Of a DNA stretch of 64,000 nt, positions 34,135 to 42,229 are shown piece by piece (position 1 is the first letter of the stretch; every line of letters begins with the position of its first letter). Source of the DNA: Bradyrhizobium sp. JYMT SZCCT0180 (GTDB taxonomy: Bacteria > Pseudomonadota > Alphaproteobacteria > Rhizobiales > Xanthobacteraceae); assembly GCF_018130165.1 (NCBI RefSeq), contig NZ_JAFCLZ010000001.1, positions 412,001 through 476,000 on the forward strand. Direction: 5' to 3'. The translations under genes were made by a program, and so were the position numbers. The notes beneath the pieces were generated by a model that was given only the letters and a program-made list of their open reading frames with translations, did not search any database and was not told the DNA's origin.

Positions 34135-35022
34135 ATGGACCGATTTGACGCGATGCGGGTGTTCACACGGGTGGTGGAGCGGCGCAGTTTTTCGCTCGCG
34201 GCCGATGATCTCGGCCTGCCGCGCTCGACGGTGACCGACGCCGTGAAGACGCTGGAAGCGCGTCTCGGCGTGCGGCTGCTGGAGCGGACCACGCGGCAGG
34301 TCCGCCCGACGCTGGATGGCGAAGCGCATTACCGGCGCTGCCTTTCCCTGATTGCCGATCTCGAGGATGCCGAAGGCGCGTTCGGCGGCGCCAGGCCGAA
34401 GGGAATGTTGCGGCTCGAAGTGCAGGGCACGCTGGCGCGACACTTCCTGCTGCCGAACCTGCCGGGCTTTTTCGCGCAATACCCCGACATCGAAATCAAT
34501 ATGAGCGAGAGCGATCGCTGGATCGACCTAATCCGCGAAGGCGTCGACTGCGTGTTGCGCTTCGGCCATCTGCCGGACAGCGACATGATCGCGCGGCAGG
34601 TGGTGGCGCTGGAGCGCTTGACCTGTGCCGCGCCAAATTATTTCGCGCGCTACGGCACGCCGACTGATCCGGACACGCTCGACGGTCATCACATGATCGG
34701 GCTGCGCTCGCTCACGACGGGACGGTTGCGGCCGATGGAGTTCATGATCGGCGATGCGTTGCGCGAGATCCCGTTGCCGGTGGTGATGTCGGTAACGGGA
34801 CCTGAAAGCTATCTCGCCACAGCGCGGCTTGGCCTTGGGCTTGTGCAAGTGCCGCGCTTTCACGCCGAGACCGATCTGGCGAACGGCACGCTGATCCAGG
34901 TGCTGGCGGATTGTCCGCCGCCATCGGTGCCGGTATCGCTGCTCTATCCGCGCAACCGCCAGCTCTCGCCGCGCGTGCGCGTGTTCATCGAGTATGTGAT
35001 GCGGGCGTTCGGTCGCATTTGA
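34135..35022 (+). CDS. LysR-family transcriptional regulator
   Basis: A 295-residue LysR regulator. The N-terminal HTH is FDAMRVFTRVVERRSFSLAA...LPRSTVTDAVKTLEARLGVRL, followed by the effector domain (FFAQYPDIEINMSESDRWID). It belongs to the CrgA/PecT-like group by its MDRFDAMRVF opening. It is divergent from the SDR gene with a 120-bp AT-richer spacer, a typical regulator-target arrangement. Confidence 0.93.
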   Translation: MDRFDAMRVFTRVVERRSFSLAADDLGLPRSTVTDAVKTLEARLGVRLLERTTRQVRPTLDGEAHYRRCLSLIADLEDAEGAFGGARPKGMLRLEVQGTLARHFLLPNLPGFFAQYPDIEINMSESDRWIDLIREGVDCVLRFGHLPDSDMIARQVVALERLTCAAPNYFARYGTPTDPDTLDGHHMIGLRSLTTGRLRPMEFMIGDALREIPLPVVMSVTGPESYLATARLGLGLVQVPRFHAETDLANGTLIQVLADCPPPSVPVSLLYPRNRQLSPRVRVFIEYVMRAFGRI

Positions 35023-35074
35023 TGCGGAACTTTCCGCCACGCACCACGTTATCAGCGCATCATCGGAGGACGTG

Positions 35075-35281
35075 ATGCGAACTTTTTTTGGAATGATTTT
35101 GGGCGCGCTGCTGCTGGTCTGCGGCGTTTACGTCTATGATTCGATGAACACGTCGAGTGTGGCGAACGGTCAGGTCGCGCAGGCCAACCGCACCATCGTC
35201 AACTGGGACGTGGCCGCGACCGACTGGAAGGCGCTGAAAACGCGCGCCCATGAGGAATGGACCAAGATCGCGTCGAAATGA
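35075..35281 (+). CDS. Small membrane-anchored protein of unknown function
   Basis: A 68-residue protein with one N-terminal hydrophobic segment (about residues 3-22, FFGMILGALLLVCGVYVY) and a soluble C-terminal part containing TIVNWDVAATDWKALKTRAH. The start at ATG 35075 is set by GGAGGA at 35065-35070; a GTG three bases earlier would be too close. Similar unnamed proteins occur in Bradyrhizobium, as I recall. Function unknown. Confidence 0.7.
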   Translation: MRTFFGMILGALLLVCGVYVYDSMNTSSVANGQVAQANRTIVNWDVAATDWKALKTRAHEEWTKIASK

Positions 35282-35306
35282 TTACCCGACTTCGCAGTTC
35301 AGTGGC

Positions 35307-35402
35307 TTCATCCTTCGAGACGGCGCTTCGCGCCTCCTCAGGATGAGGTCTAGACCCTCATGGTGAGGAGCACGGCAACGCCGTGCGTCTCGAACCACGA
35401 GG
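35307..35402. repeat. Intergenic palindromic repeat, family C
   Basis: TTCATCCTTCGAGACGGCGC and CCTCAGGATGAGG arms are followed by TCATGGTGAGGAGCACGGC and GCCGTGCGTCTCGAACCACG. It is a compound hairpin of a type that, from memory, is dispersed widely in Bradyrhizobium intergenic DNA. A rearranged relative is at 38661-38784. Confidence 0.8.
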
Positions 35403-35418
35403 CCAACACAACTCCCCC

Positions 35419-36093
35419 TCAATTGCTCGCCTTCGCCTTCCGCGCGTCCTTGATGACCATTTCGAACTCCGCCATGGTCAGGATGCCGGGCACGCGGAAC
35501 TTGCCGACGATAAAGGACGGCGTGCCGCGGAAACCGAAGGCTTCGGCCTGGGCGTGGTTGCGGGCCAGGATGGCGTCGATCGCCTTGGCGTTGGTGGTGA
35601 GGTCGCGGTTGAGGCGGTCCATGTCGATGCCCTTCTCAGCGAGCAATTCGCGGGCGCGCGCCTCGGTCAGCCGTGAACTGACGCCGATCATTGCCTCGTG
35701 CGCCAGCAGGAACTTGTCCTGATACTTGGCCGCCAGCGCCATCCGCGCCGTGATCTTGGAAACTTCGCCGAGGATCGGCCAGTCCTTCAACACCAGTCGG
35801 ACCTTGCCGTCGTCCTGCACCACCTGCGCGATCTCGGGCGCGATCTTGCGGCAATAGGGACAATTATAGTCAAACCATTCGACGATGTTGATGTCGCCGT
35901 CGGGGTTGCCGGCCGCGGGAATATCCGGGTCGCGCAGCACCAGCGCTTCGGTCAGCACCGCGTCATCATGCGCAAAGGCCTGATGTGGCATCGCCGCGGT
36001 GCCGAGCAAGGTTGCTCCGGCGCCCATCAGGCCGAGCGCTTCGCGCCGGCTGGGTCCCGGATTGGTTGCGGCTGGTTTGTTCTGCTGGTTCAT
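35419..36093 (-). CDS. DsbA-family thiol:disulfide oxidoreductase, probably Tat-exported
   Basis: A 224-residue thioredoxin-fold protein. The N-terminus has a twin-arginine-like motif SRREALGLMG followed by a hydrophobic segment ending QAFAHDD, suggesting Tat export. The active site is NCPYCRKIAPE (CPYC), and the cis-Pro loop is in RGTPSFIVG. The helical insert fits DsbA/Com1-like oxidoreductases. It lies 30 bp downstream of a TauE/SafE exporter gene, so they are likely co-transcribed. The partner could be the DsbB encoded at 41335-41874. Confidence 0.9.
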   Translation of the reverse strand: MNQQNKPAATNPGPSRREALGLMGAGATLLGTAAMPHQAFAHDDAVLTEALVLRDPDIPAAGNPDGDINIVEWFDYNCPYCRKIAPEIAQVVQDDGKVRLVLKDWPILGEVSKITARMALAAKYQDKFLLAHEAMIGVSSRLTEARARELLAEKGIDMDRLNRDLTTNAKAIDAILARNHAQAEAFGFRGTPSFIVGKFRVPGILTMAEFEMVIKDARKAKASN

Positions 36094-36123
36094 TGCTGCT
36101 CTCGCGACGGCCCTCACCCCTGT

Positions 36124-36912
36124 CTACGCCCAGGATGAGGATATGTTACGCGCCAGCATATAGAGCGCCACCGCAATAATGACCACGGCGAACACAATGT
36201 TGAGGGCGCCGCGCCGCTCGGCGAGGAGACGGGCGGAGCGGGTGCCGGCCAAGCCGCCGGTAATACCGCCTGCGACGAACAACCCCGCCAGCGCCCAGGA
36301 GACGAGGCCGGACCAGGCATAGCTCGCCGCGGTGGTCATGCCGAACGCGGTGACGGCGACCAGGGAGGAACTGACCGCGTTCATGATCGGCATCCCCGTC
36401 GCCAGCATCAACGCCGGCACGATCAGGAAGCCGCCGCCGATGCCGAAGAAGCCTGATAGCGTTCCGGTCGCCAGGCCAAGGCTGACGATGGCCGGCATGT
36501 TGGCCATCGACATCTTGACATCAGGCAGCCCGATCCGCGACCGCGTCTTCAGCATCAGCAGCGCGATCACGATCATGACCAGCGCAAACAGCGCCAGCAG
36601 TTTCTGGCCGTCGACCATCTTGCCGAGGATCGAGCCGCCGAAGGCGCCGGCCATCCCCGCGACAGCAAATGTCAGCGCGCAGGACCACACCACCGTGCCG
36701 CCGCGCGCATGGTTGGACAGATTGACCGCGGCATTGGCGGCGACCGCAATCGCGCTGGTGCCGATCGCGACATGGGGTTCGGGCACGCCGACCACATAGA
36801 CCATCAGCGGCACCGCCAGGATCGAACCGCCGCCGCCGACCAGGCCGAGCGAAAACCCGACCAGCATCCCCGACGCCAGTCCCAGCACGCTTTGCGCCGT
36901 GGAGATGATCAA
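36124..36912 (-). CDS. TauE/SafE family sulfite exporter-like permease
   Basis: A 262-residue inner-membrane protein with about eight hydrophobic helices. Two internal repeats are visible: GLVGGGGSILAVPLMVYVVG near the N-terminus and FFGIGGGFLIVPALMLATGM near the middle, the hallmark of TauE/SafE transporters. It probably exports a small sulfur-containing or carboxylate anion. Upstream gene of a two-gene operon with dsbA. Confidence 0.93.
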   Translation of the reverse strand: MIISTAQSVLGLASGMLVGFSLGLVGGGGSILAVPLMVYVVGVPEPHVAIGTSAIAVAANAAVNLSNHARGGTVVWSCALTFAVAGMAGAFGGSILGKMVDGQKLLALFALVMIVIALLMLKTRSRIGLPDVKMSMANMPAIVSLGLATGTLSGFFGIGGGFLIVPALMLATGMPIMNAVSSSLVAVTAFGMTTAASYAWSGLVSWALAGLFVAGGITGGLAGTRSARLLAERRGALNIVFAVVIIAVALYMLARNISSSWA

Positions 36913-37037
36913 GATGGAAGACTCATGTGCACGGCAGAACCATAGAAGGAATTTCTATGATCCGCCATGGCTGCAGCACAAATCTGCCCTGCAACAGGCG
37001 TTCAGCGTATGTGTGATGCTCCGAGCAATGTCCGACG

Positions 37038-37526
37038 TCAGGCGGGCGCGAGCGCCTTGTTCTGCAATGGTGCGCTGGCGCGGCGCGGCAGCGCCATCAG
37101 CGTCCCCGTCATGGTCGCGACCAGGGTTTCAACACCCTCGTGCTCCGCATAGGCACGGCCTTCGCACACGGTGAGCGTACGGCCCGGCTTGACGACGGTG
37201 GCGCGGAAGGCAAAGCGCTGGCCGCGCGCCGGCGCCAGCAGGTTGGTCTTGAACTCCACGGTCAGGATGTCGGAGCCAACGGGCATCAGCGTGAAGGCGG
37301 CGATGCCGCAGGCACTGTCGAGCCCGGCGGTGATGATACCCGCATGCACGAAACCGTTCTGCTGGGTGAAGTCGCTCGAATAGGCCATCGCAAGCTCGAC
37401 CTCGCCCGGCTCCAGCCGCGCGATCGAAATCCCGAGCGTGCGCATCGCGTGCTGGCGCTCGAACGTGTCCGTCGCGATGCTGCGATAGTCAGGGTTTTTC
37501 GGCTCGAATCGCGCCATGCCGCTCAT
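37038..37526 (-). CDS. PaaI-family hotdog thioesterase
   Basis: A 162-residue hotdog-fold acyl-CoA thioesterase. The core motif is QNGFVHAGIITAGLDSACG, with the catalytic acid expected in the following helix; MPVGSDILTVEFKTNLLAPA fits the next strands. Its ATG overlaps the stop of the preceding thioesterase gene (ATGA at 37523-37526), so the two are coupled. Both are likely controlled by the divergent TetR protein. Confidence 0.92.
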   Translation of the reverse strand: MSGMARFEPKNPDYRSIATDTFERQHAMRTLGISIARLEPGEVELAMAYSSDFTQQNGFVHAGIITAGLDSACGIAAFTLMPVGSDILTVEFKTNLLAPARGQRFAFRATVVKPGRTLTVCEGRAYAEHEGVETLVATMTGTLMALPRRASAPLQNKALAPA

Positions 37527-37957
37527 GCCGGCACCGCCTCAGCCGGGCTGAGATGCTTCAGCGCGGTGTTGCGGATCTCGGGCGAGAACGGCATCGATTT
37601 GTGGGCCTGCCGGTCGAGGTGCACGGCGGTGATTTCACAGCTCGCTGATATCTCGCCGGTTTCCGCGTTGCGCATCTCGTGCAGGAAGCGAATCGATTTT
37701 TCGCGGATTTCCAAGAGCCGGCTTTTGACTTCGACGATATCGCCGGCGAAAAGTTCGCGCTTGTAGCTGATGTTCTGCTGCACGCCGGCCATGCCGCGGC
37801 CGGATTCGCGCAAATAGGAAGGCGTCAGCCCGAGCCGTGCGAACATATTCCAGTTCGCCTCGTCGAATTTGCCGACATACCACATGATGTTCATGTGCCC
37901 GACATGATCGCATTGCCACGGATAGACCGTGCCGCGATAGGTCGCGTCAGTCTCCAT
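37523..37957 (-). CDS. 4HBT-type acyl-CoA thioesterase
   Basis: A 144-residue hotdog-fold thioesterase of the 4-hydroxybenzoyl-CoA/YbgC type, with the signature QCDHVGHMNIMWYVGKFDEA (DxxGHxN...Y...D/E). It hydrolyses acyl-CoA thioesters in the cytoplasm. First gene of a leftward pair. The divergent spacer to tetR carries two palindromes (38000-38050), the nearer about 40 bp upstream of this start. Confidence 0.92.
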   Translation of the reverse strand: METDATYRGTVYPWQCDHVGHMNIMWYVGKFDEANWNMFARLGLTPSYLRESGRGMAGVQQNISYKRELFAGDIVEVKSRLLEIREKSIRFLHEMRNAETGEISASCEITAVHLDRQAHKSMPFSPEIRNTALKHLSPAEAVPA

Positions 37958-37999
37958 CGTCTCGCTCCCGCTTGCCGTTCCTGGTCGGTTTTCGATTTT

Positions 38000-38050
38000 G
38001 ATACGGTAGCGTATCAGGGCGGATGCGGGTTAGCAATACGGTACCGTATC
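38000..38050. promoter_or_regulatory. Two palindromic operators between thioesterase genes and tetR
   Basis: GATACGGTAGCGTATC at 38000-38015 and ATACGGTACCGTAT (perfect 14-bp palindrome) at 38036-38049 share the half-site ATACGGTA/CGTATC, with centres 35 bp apart. This is the expected arrangement for a TetR dimer binding site pair in a divergent promoter. Binding by the adjacent TetR is inference. Confidence 0.8.
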
Positions 38051-38071
38051 AAGAATTGGTGAGTCGCTGAC

Positions 38072-38629
38072 ATGACCGACGGCAAGAGCGAAACCTGGAT
38101 CGAGGCCGGCATGGCGGAAATCGCCCGCACCGGCGTCGAGGGCGTGCGGGTCGAGGTGCTGGCGAAGAATCTTGGCGTCACCAAGGGCGGCTTCTATCGC
38201 CGCTTCAAGGATCGCGCGGCGCTGCTCGACGGCATGCTGCAAAACTGGAGCACCGGGCGCATCGCGGCGATCGAAAGGCAGACCAGCCTCGATGGCGCCA
38301 CCGCGCGCGAACGCCTGCGGGCGCTGGTCGCGCTTTATTCGGAACGGATGAATACCGAAGGCATGGCGGTGGAGCTTGCGATCCGGCAATGGGCGCGATC
38401 CGACGAGGCCGCGGCCGCCGCGGTCGCCAGCGTCGATGCCGCGCGCCTGCAGAATGTCGGGCAGCTCTATCGGGCGGCGGGGTTGGCCGCAGAGGAAGCC
38501 GACGCGCAGGCGTTCCTGTTCTACTGCTTCATCTTCGGCCAGAGCCTGCTGTTCCTCGAACGCGGCCCGCGCAAGCGCGCGCAGCTGATCGCAAGGTCAG
38601 CCGAGAAGCTGCTTGAGGATGAAGGCTAG
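38072..38629 (+). CDS. TetR/AcrR-family transcriptional regulator
   Basis: A 185-residue TetR-type repressor. The N-terminal HTH is VEVLAKNLGVTKGGFYRRFKDRAALLDGML, with the TKGGFYRRF recognition helix, followed by an all-helical ligand domain. It is divergent from two coupled acyl-CoA thioesterases, so the effector is likely an acyl-CoA or related molecule (inference). The two palindromes at 38000-38050 are probable operators. Confidence 0.93.
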   Translation: MTDGKSETWIEAGMAEIARTGVEGVRVEVLAKNLGVTKGGFYRRFKDRAALLDGMLQNWSTGRIAAIERQTSLDGATARERLRALVALYSERMNTEGMAVELAIRQWARSDEAAAAAVASVDAARLQNVGQLYRAAGLAAEEADAQAFLFYCFIFGQSLLFLERGPRKRAQLIARSAEKLLEDEG

Positions 38630-38660
38630 GCGCGTGACGATTTTGAATCGAATCGGCACC

Positions 38661-38784
38661 CGTCATCCCCGCGCAACGGCTTCGCCGTTGTCGCTGGAGG
38701 TGCGAGCGGAGCGAGCCTCGAAGGATGGGCCACGGGCGCGTCTCATCCTTCGAGGCGCGCAAGAGCGCGCACCTCAGGATGACG
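38661..38784. repeat. Intergenic palindromic repeat, family C variant
   Basis: Bounded by CGTCATCC and GGATGACG, with internal hairpins AACGGC..GCCGTT and CATCCTTCGAGGCGCGC..GCGCGCACCTCAGGATG. It shares the CATCCTTCGAG / CCTCAGGATG arms with the element at 35307-35402. Placed between convergent tetR and an exported-protein gene. Confidence 0.8.
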
Positions 38785-38844
38785 CGTAGAACTAGCTAGG
38801 CGCGGCCGAACCAATTGGCCGCGCCCTGAGAACTCAGCCTTGGC

Positions 38845-39342
38845 TCAAGCCGTGGGTTTCAGCTTCTTGGTGCATTCGCTGTAATAGCCGCCGCCCTTCT
38901 GGATCCATTTCAGGCCACCATTGGCGTTGGTGGTCTTGTTGGCGTTGTACTGATCGACGCAGGTGTGCATGCGCTGCTTGCCGGCAGTTTCCTTGGAATA
39001 TTTCGGATCCACGGCGCTCGGATAGACCGCAGGTCCCGACGGCGCGGCCGGCGCAGCTGCTTCCTTGGCGGGCGCGGCTTCCTTCTTGGCCTTGGCTTCC
39101 TTGGGCGCGGCAGCGGGTGCCGCGGCCGGCGCGGCTGCTGGCGCCGCGGCGGTGGCATCCGCACCGCACTGTGCCTTGCGGAAGTCATTCCATTTCTGGC
39201 CGCCGAGCGTGCCGGCGGTCTTGGCGGCCTGGTATTTCGCGCTGCATTCCTGCGCGGTGAGGGCTTGCGCCGGCGACGTCACCATGAACGCCGCAAAACC
39301 CGACACCGCCATTGCGCAGAGTATTCTTGCTTGATTGGTCAT
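38845..39342 (-). CDS. Exported Ala/Pro/Lys-rich protein with two Cys-containing domains
   Basis: A 165-residue periplasmic protein. The signal peptide is residues 1-27 (ending SPAQA). A short domain follows (LTAQECSAKYQAAKTAGTLG...FRKAQCG), then an Ala-rich linker with Ala-Pro and Lys repeats, then a second domain (MHTCVDQYNANKTTNANGGL...YYSECTKKLK). The two domains share the pattern C-x3-Y-x-A/N-K-T...G, suggesting an internal duplication. Function unknown. Confidence 0.82.
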   Translation of the reverse strand: MTNQARILCAMAVSGFAAFMVTSPAQALTAQECSAKYQAAKTAGTLGGQKWNDFRKAQCGADATAAAPAAAPAAAPAAAPKEAKAKKEAAPAKEAAAPAAPSGPAVYPSAVDPKYSKETAGKQRMHTCVDQYNANKTTNANGGLKWIQKGGGYYSECTKKLKPTA

Positions 39343-39611
39343 CCCAAAACTCCTTGGAGCAGTTCAACCGGGGCAAATTAGCTTGCCCCATTCAACTTGG
39401 GCAGGTCGTCCTTGTGCAGTTACTGTGCAATCATTCAGGGGTTTTGACCTGCACCGCCATCCTAACGCAACCAAAGCTTGCGGCAACGAAAGCCGCGATT
39501 TTCCGTTCAAAATAATGTGGCTGTCAAAGACGCGGATAGTCCGGTCCATTCACTTAACGTTCAGCATCACGGCGCGACGGTCGCGCCCTTGTCTTCAATC
39601 CGAGGTGCCCC

Positions 39612-39896
39612 ATGAAGATCTCTTCCCTTGTCACCGCGACCGCGATTGCTTCGTTCCTGCTGATGGGCGCCGCGTCGGCGCAAACCGCCGCGCCGGCTGC
39701 CAAGACCGAGGCGCCGAAGACCGAAACCAAGGCACCGGCCGACAAGAAGGCCGCCGCGAAGCCGCGGACGCCAGGCTCGCTCGAATGCTCCAAGCAGGCC
39801 GACGAGAAGGGGCTGAAGGGCAAGGAACGCAAGAAATTCCGTTCCGCCTGCAAGAAGGAATTCGCCGACAAGGAAAAGGCGGCGGGAGCGAAGTGA
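39612..39896 (+). CDS. PsiF-family exported protein
   Basis: A 94-residue periplasmic protein. The signal peptide (residues 1-23, ending GAASAQ) is followed by an Ala/Lys/Pro/Thr-rich linker and one PsiF repeat, SLECSKQADEKGLKGKERKKFRSACKKE. E. coli PsiF is phosphate-starvation inducible and has two such repeats; this protein has one. No Pho box was sought systematically. Function unknown. Confidence 0.88.
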   Translation: MKISSLVTATAIASFLLMGAASAQTAAPAAKTEAPKTETKAPADKKAAAKPRTPGSLECSKQADEKGLKGKERKKFRSACKKEFADKEKAAGAK

Positions 39897-40099
39897 TCAC
39901 TGCCCTTGCTGTTTCAAGGCAAGGACTAGTTCGCATCCGCATGTTTGACGGTATTGCCTGGCGTCCGCGGACTTCCTCGGGCGCCAATTGCCTGCCTGCG
40001 ATTGGACTACCCGCGCCGGGGCCGATGCTGGCTGATGCGCGCATTGCAGCAATCGCGTGGCGCATTTGTCCCCTCATGCGGGATTTGCCATAAGGCGGC

Positions 40100-41185
40100 G
40101 TGAGCCTGATCCCCGCATCGATGACGTCTGCGATTCCTGACCGCGCCAGGATTCTCTCCACGATCGAGACAATCGTCCTCGGCGCCGCTGGCGGCTTGCT
40201 GTTTCTTTGGGCAAACCTGCCCGGTGGACTGATCTCCGGCGCGATGTTCGCGGTCGGCATCGCCGCGCTCTGCGGACGACCGCTCGCGATGCCACCGATC
40301 CTGACGCAAAGCGTGCTGTTGCTGCTCGGGATCACGCTGGGCTCGCTGGTGTCGCGGCAGCTGATCCAGCACATGAGCTCCTATCCGCTGACCATCGGAC
40401 TTCTGGCGCTCGCCACCTTCTGCTCGACCTTCGGCAGCAGCTTCTACCTGCAGCGCTTCCACGGCTGGGACCAGACCTCGGCCTTGCTGGCGGGAAGCCC
40501 CGGCGCGCTGTCGCAAATCACCATCCTCGCCGCCGAAAAGGGCGCCGACGTCGCTGGTATCGCCGTGGTTCAGACCATGCGCGTGATCATCCTCACCGCC
40601 GCCCTGCCGCTGCTGCTGGCATTGACCGGAATCGCGCCATCGGCGCCGCCGAACCTCGCCGCCATCATCGCCTCGCCGCTCGAACTGGCCGTATTGATCG
40701 CGGCTGCGGTCGCGGTCGCGCTGCTGTTGCTGCTGATGAAATTTCCGGCGAGCTGGATGTTCGGCGCGATGATCGCCTCGAGCGTGCTGCACGGCACCGA
40801 AATGATCGAGGGCGGGCTGCCGCCCTGGATGCGCGGCGTGGCGCTGGTCGGCATCGGCGCGGTGATCGGCACGCGCTTTGCGCGGGTGAAACGGTCGACG
40901 CTGCTCAGCCATGTCAATGCGGGGTTCGGCTCGTTCGCAGTCGCGATTCTGATCTCGGCGATCTTCGTCGCCATCATCGCGCTAACCACGAATGTGCGGC
41001 TGGCCGACGTGCTGGTGGCGTTCGCGCCGGGCGCGATGGACGCCATGCTGGCGCTGGCGCTGACGCTGCATATCGACCCGATTTTCGTCGGCGCGCACCA
41101 TCTGTCGCGCTTCGTGTTCGTCTCCATCACGACGCCCGGCATCGTCCATCTGTTCGGACGGCCGCAGGATGATGTGGATGATTGA
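40100..41185 (+). CDS. AbrB-family (AbrB duplication) membrane protein
   Basis: A 361-residue polytopic membrane protein of the AbrB duplication family, often annotated as a transcriptional regulator or 'ammonia monooxygenase', despite being a membrane protein. Two internal repeats are seen: LPGGLISGAMFAVGIAALCG...LAGSPGALSQITILAAEKG and FPASWMFGAMIASSVLHG...FAPGAMDAMLALALTL. The paired GSPGALSQ / APGAMDAM motifs are diagnostic. The start is GTG 40100 after AAGGCGG; an ATG at 40121 is possible. Transport function inferred from topology. Confidence 0.88.
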   Translation: MSLIPASMTSAIPDRARILSTIETIVLGAAGGLLFLWANLPGGLISGAMFAVGIAALCGRPLAMPPILTQSVLLLLGITLGSLVSRQLIQHMSSYPLTIGLLALATFCSTFGSSFYLQRFHGWDQTSALLAGSPGALSQITILAAEKGADVAGIAVVQTMRVIILTAALPLLLALTGIAPSAPPNLAAIIASPLELAVLIAAAVAVALLLLLMKFPASWMFGAMIASSVLHGTEMIEGGLPPWMRGVALVGIGAVIGTRFARVKRSTLLSHVNAGFGSFAVAILISAIFVAIIALTTNVRLADVLVAFAPGAMDAMLALALTLHIDPIFVGAHHLSRFVFVSITTPGIVHLFGRPQDDVDD

Positions 41186-41202
41186 GGCAGGCGGATCAGG
41201 TG

Positions 41203-41331
41203 CGTAGGGTGGGCAAAGCCACCGGGTCGCGCGAATGCGCGCCCGATGACAGGCTCCGCGTGCCCACCATTCAGGCCAACGGTTCGGATAGATGGTGGGC
41301 ACGGCGCAATCGCGCCTTTGCCCACCCTACG
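41203..41331. repeat. Intergenic palindromic repeat, family D
   Basis: Outer arms CGTAGGGTGGGCAAAG (41203-41218) and CTTTGCCCACCCTACG (41316-41331) are a perfect 16-bp inverted repeat. Inner copies of GTGCCCACCAT and ATGGTGGGCAC form a second stem. A very common dispersed family in Bradyrhizobium, as I recall. It separates the convergent abrB and dsbB genes. Confidence 0.85.
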
Positions 41332-41334
41332 AAA

Positions 41335-41874
41335 TTACGCTTTGGACGTCTTCTTGATGCCCCACGCCGCGATCGCAGCCATCGCCAGCGAGATCAGCAC
41401 ATTGTAGCCGGCCAGCGAGAGGCCGAGGAAACGCCACTGCACCTCGTCGCAGCGGATCACCTTCACGGTGTCGAGCCGCTCGAGCAGCGTGCCGGCGCTG
41501 CCGAGATCGACGACCGAGCCCGAGCAATCGGTCGGGCCCTGCCAGAACTTCCATTCGACGCCGGCGTGGTAGCCGCCGAGCCAGGCGTTGTAGAGCGCAG
41601 CCAGCGCCAGCAGGGCAAGGCCGGCCAGCAGCACCGGCCGCGGCGCGTCCCGCGAGGCCACGAACGCGACCAGGAGCCCAAGCGGGATCGCCAGATAATA
41701 GGCGTAGCGCTGTTCGAGGCAGAGCGGACAGGGCCGGATATCCTGCACCAGCTGGAAGAACCAGGCGCCCGCCAGGGTCGCCGCCGCGATGGCTGCGATC
41801 GCCAGCGCGGCGACAACAGCGGGATTGGCGCCAAGCCCGGCATGTGACGGATTTGCGGTGGCATGAAGCGTCAC
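41335..41874 (-). CDS. dsbB: Disulfide bond formation protein DsbB
   Basis: A 179-residue inner-membrane protein with four helices that reoxidizes DsbA and passes electrons to quinone. The first redox pair is in IRPCPLCLEQRYAYY (CPLC). The second is formed by Cys in GPTDCSGS and Cys in VIRCDEVQW. The start is GTG 41874, preceded by GGAGAA with about 6 bp spacing; the ATG nearby is out of frame and an upstream extension contains non-membrane sequence. Confidence 0.92.
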   Translation of the reverse strand: MTLHATANPSHAGLGANPAVVAALAIAAIAAATLAGAWFFQLVQDIRPCPLCLEQRYAYYLAIPLGLLVAFVASRDAPRPVLLAGLALLALAALYNAWLGGYHAGVEWKFWQGPTDCSGSVVDLGSAGTLLERLDTVKVIRCDEVQWRFLGLSLAGYNVLISLAMAAIAAWGIKKTSKA

Positions 41875-41953
41875 GGGCGTTCTCCAACGATAACAACGTC
41901 CTATCTCTCTGAAGTGGCGCTGTCGAGGCACGGGACAATCACATCCGCGCGGG

Positions 41954-41981
41954 TTGACCCGCCGAAACCGCCCGCTATATT
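41954..41981 (+). promoter_or_regulatory. Promoter of tRNA-Leu
   Basis: TTGACC (-35, 41954-41959) and TATATT (-10, 41976-41981) with 16 bp between them, ending 42 bp before the tRNA. A good sigma-70 match for an alphaproteobacterium. Confidence 0.6.
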
Positions 41982-42023
41982 CCGCCGGCTTCGCGGCACC
42001 GGCCTTTGGCCGGCGCCCCGAGG

Positions 42024-42108
42024 GCCCCTGTGGCGGAACTGGTAGACGCGCTCGACTCAAAATCGAGTTCCGCAAGGAGTGCTGGTTCGATTCCGGCCAG
42101 GGGCACCA
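42024..42108 (+). tRNA. tRNA-Leu (anticodon CAA)
   Basis: An 85-nt cloverleaf with encoded CCA. The acceptor stem is GCCCCTG / CAGGGGC, the D-loop contains GGAACTGGTAGACGCG, the anticodon stem-loop is CTCGA-CTCAAAA-TCGAG with CAA at positions 34-36, there is a long class II variable arm, and the T arm is GCTGG-TTCGATT-CCGGC. The discriminator is A, as required for leucine. Its 3' part is duplicated at 43460. Confidence 0.95.
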
Positions 42109-42118
42109 CGCTTCGCCT
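42093..42118 (+). other. attL-like copy of tRNA-Leu 3' end
   Basis: 26 bp identical to 43460-43485, beginning inside the T arm of tRNA-Leu and running through CCA into the flanking hairpin. Similarity continues about 20 bp further with mismatches. Duplication of a tRNA 3' end is the usual product of site-specific integration by a tyrosine recombinase. Confidence 0.7.
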
Positions 42119-42229
42119 GCGGCTTCGCGTGGCGCGGCCACGCCAGACCGAAAGAGCGAAGCGTGTCCGGGTTAGCCACTTGGCGAAGACGGACTGTCGC
42201 GATCTTGCGCGGTGGTCCCCGACCAAACC

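Noticed and set aside
41875..42141. Upstream extension of dsbB across the tRNA promoter
   Set aside because: It would overlap the tRNA and adds non-membrane sequence; GTG 41874 has a good ribosome-binding site.
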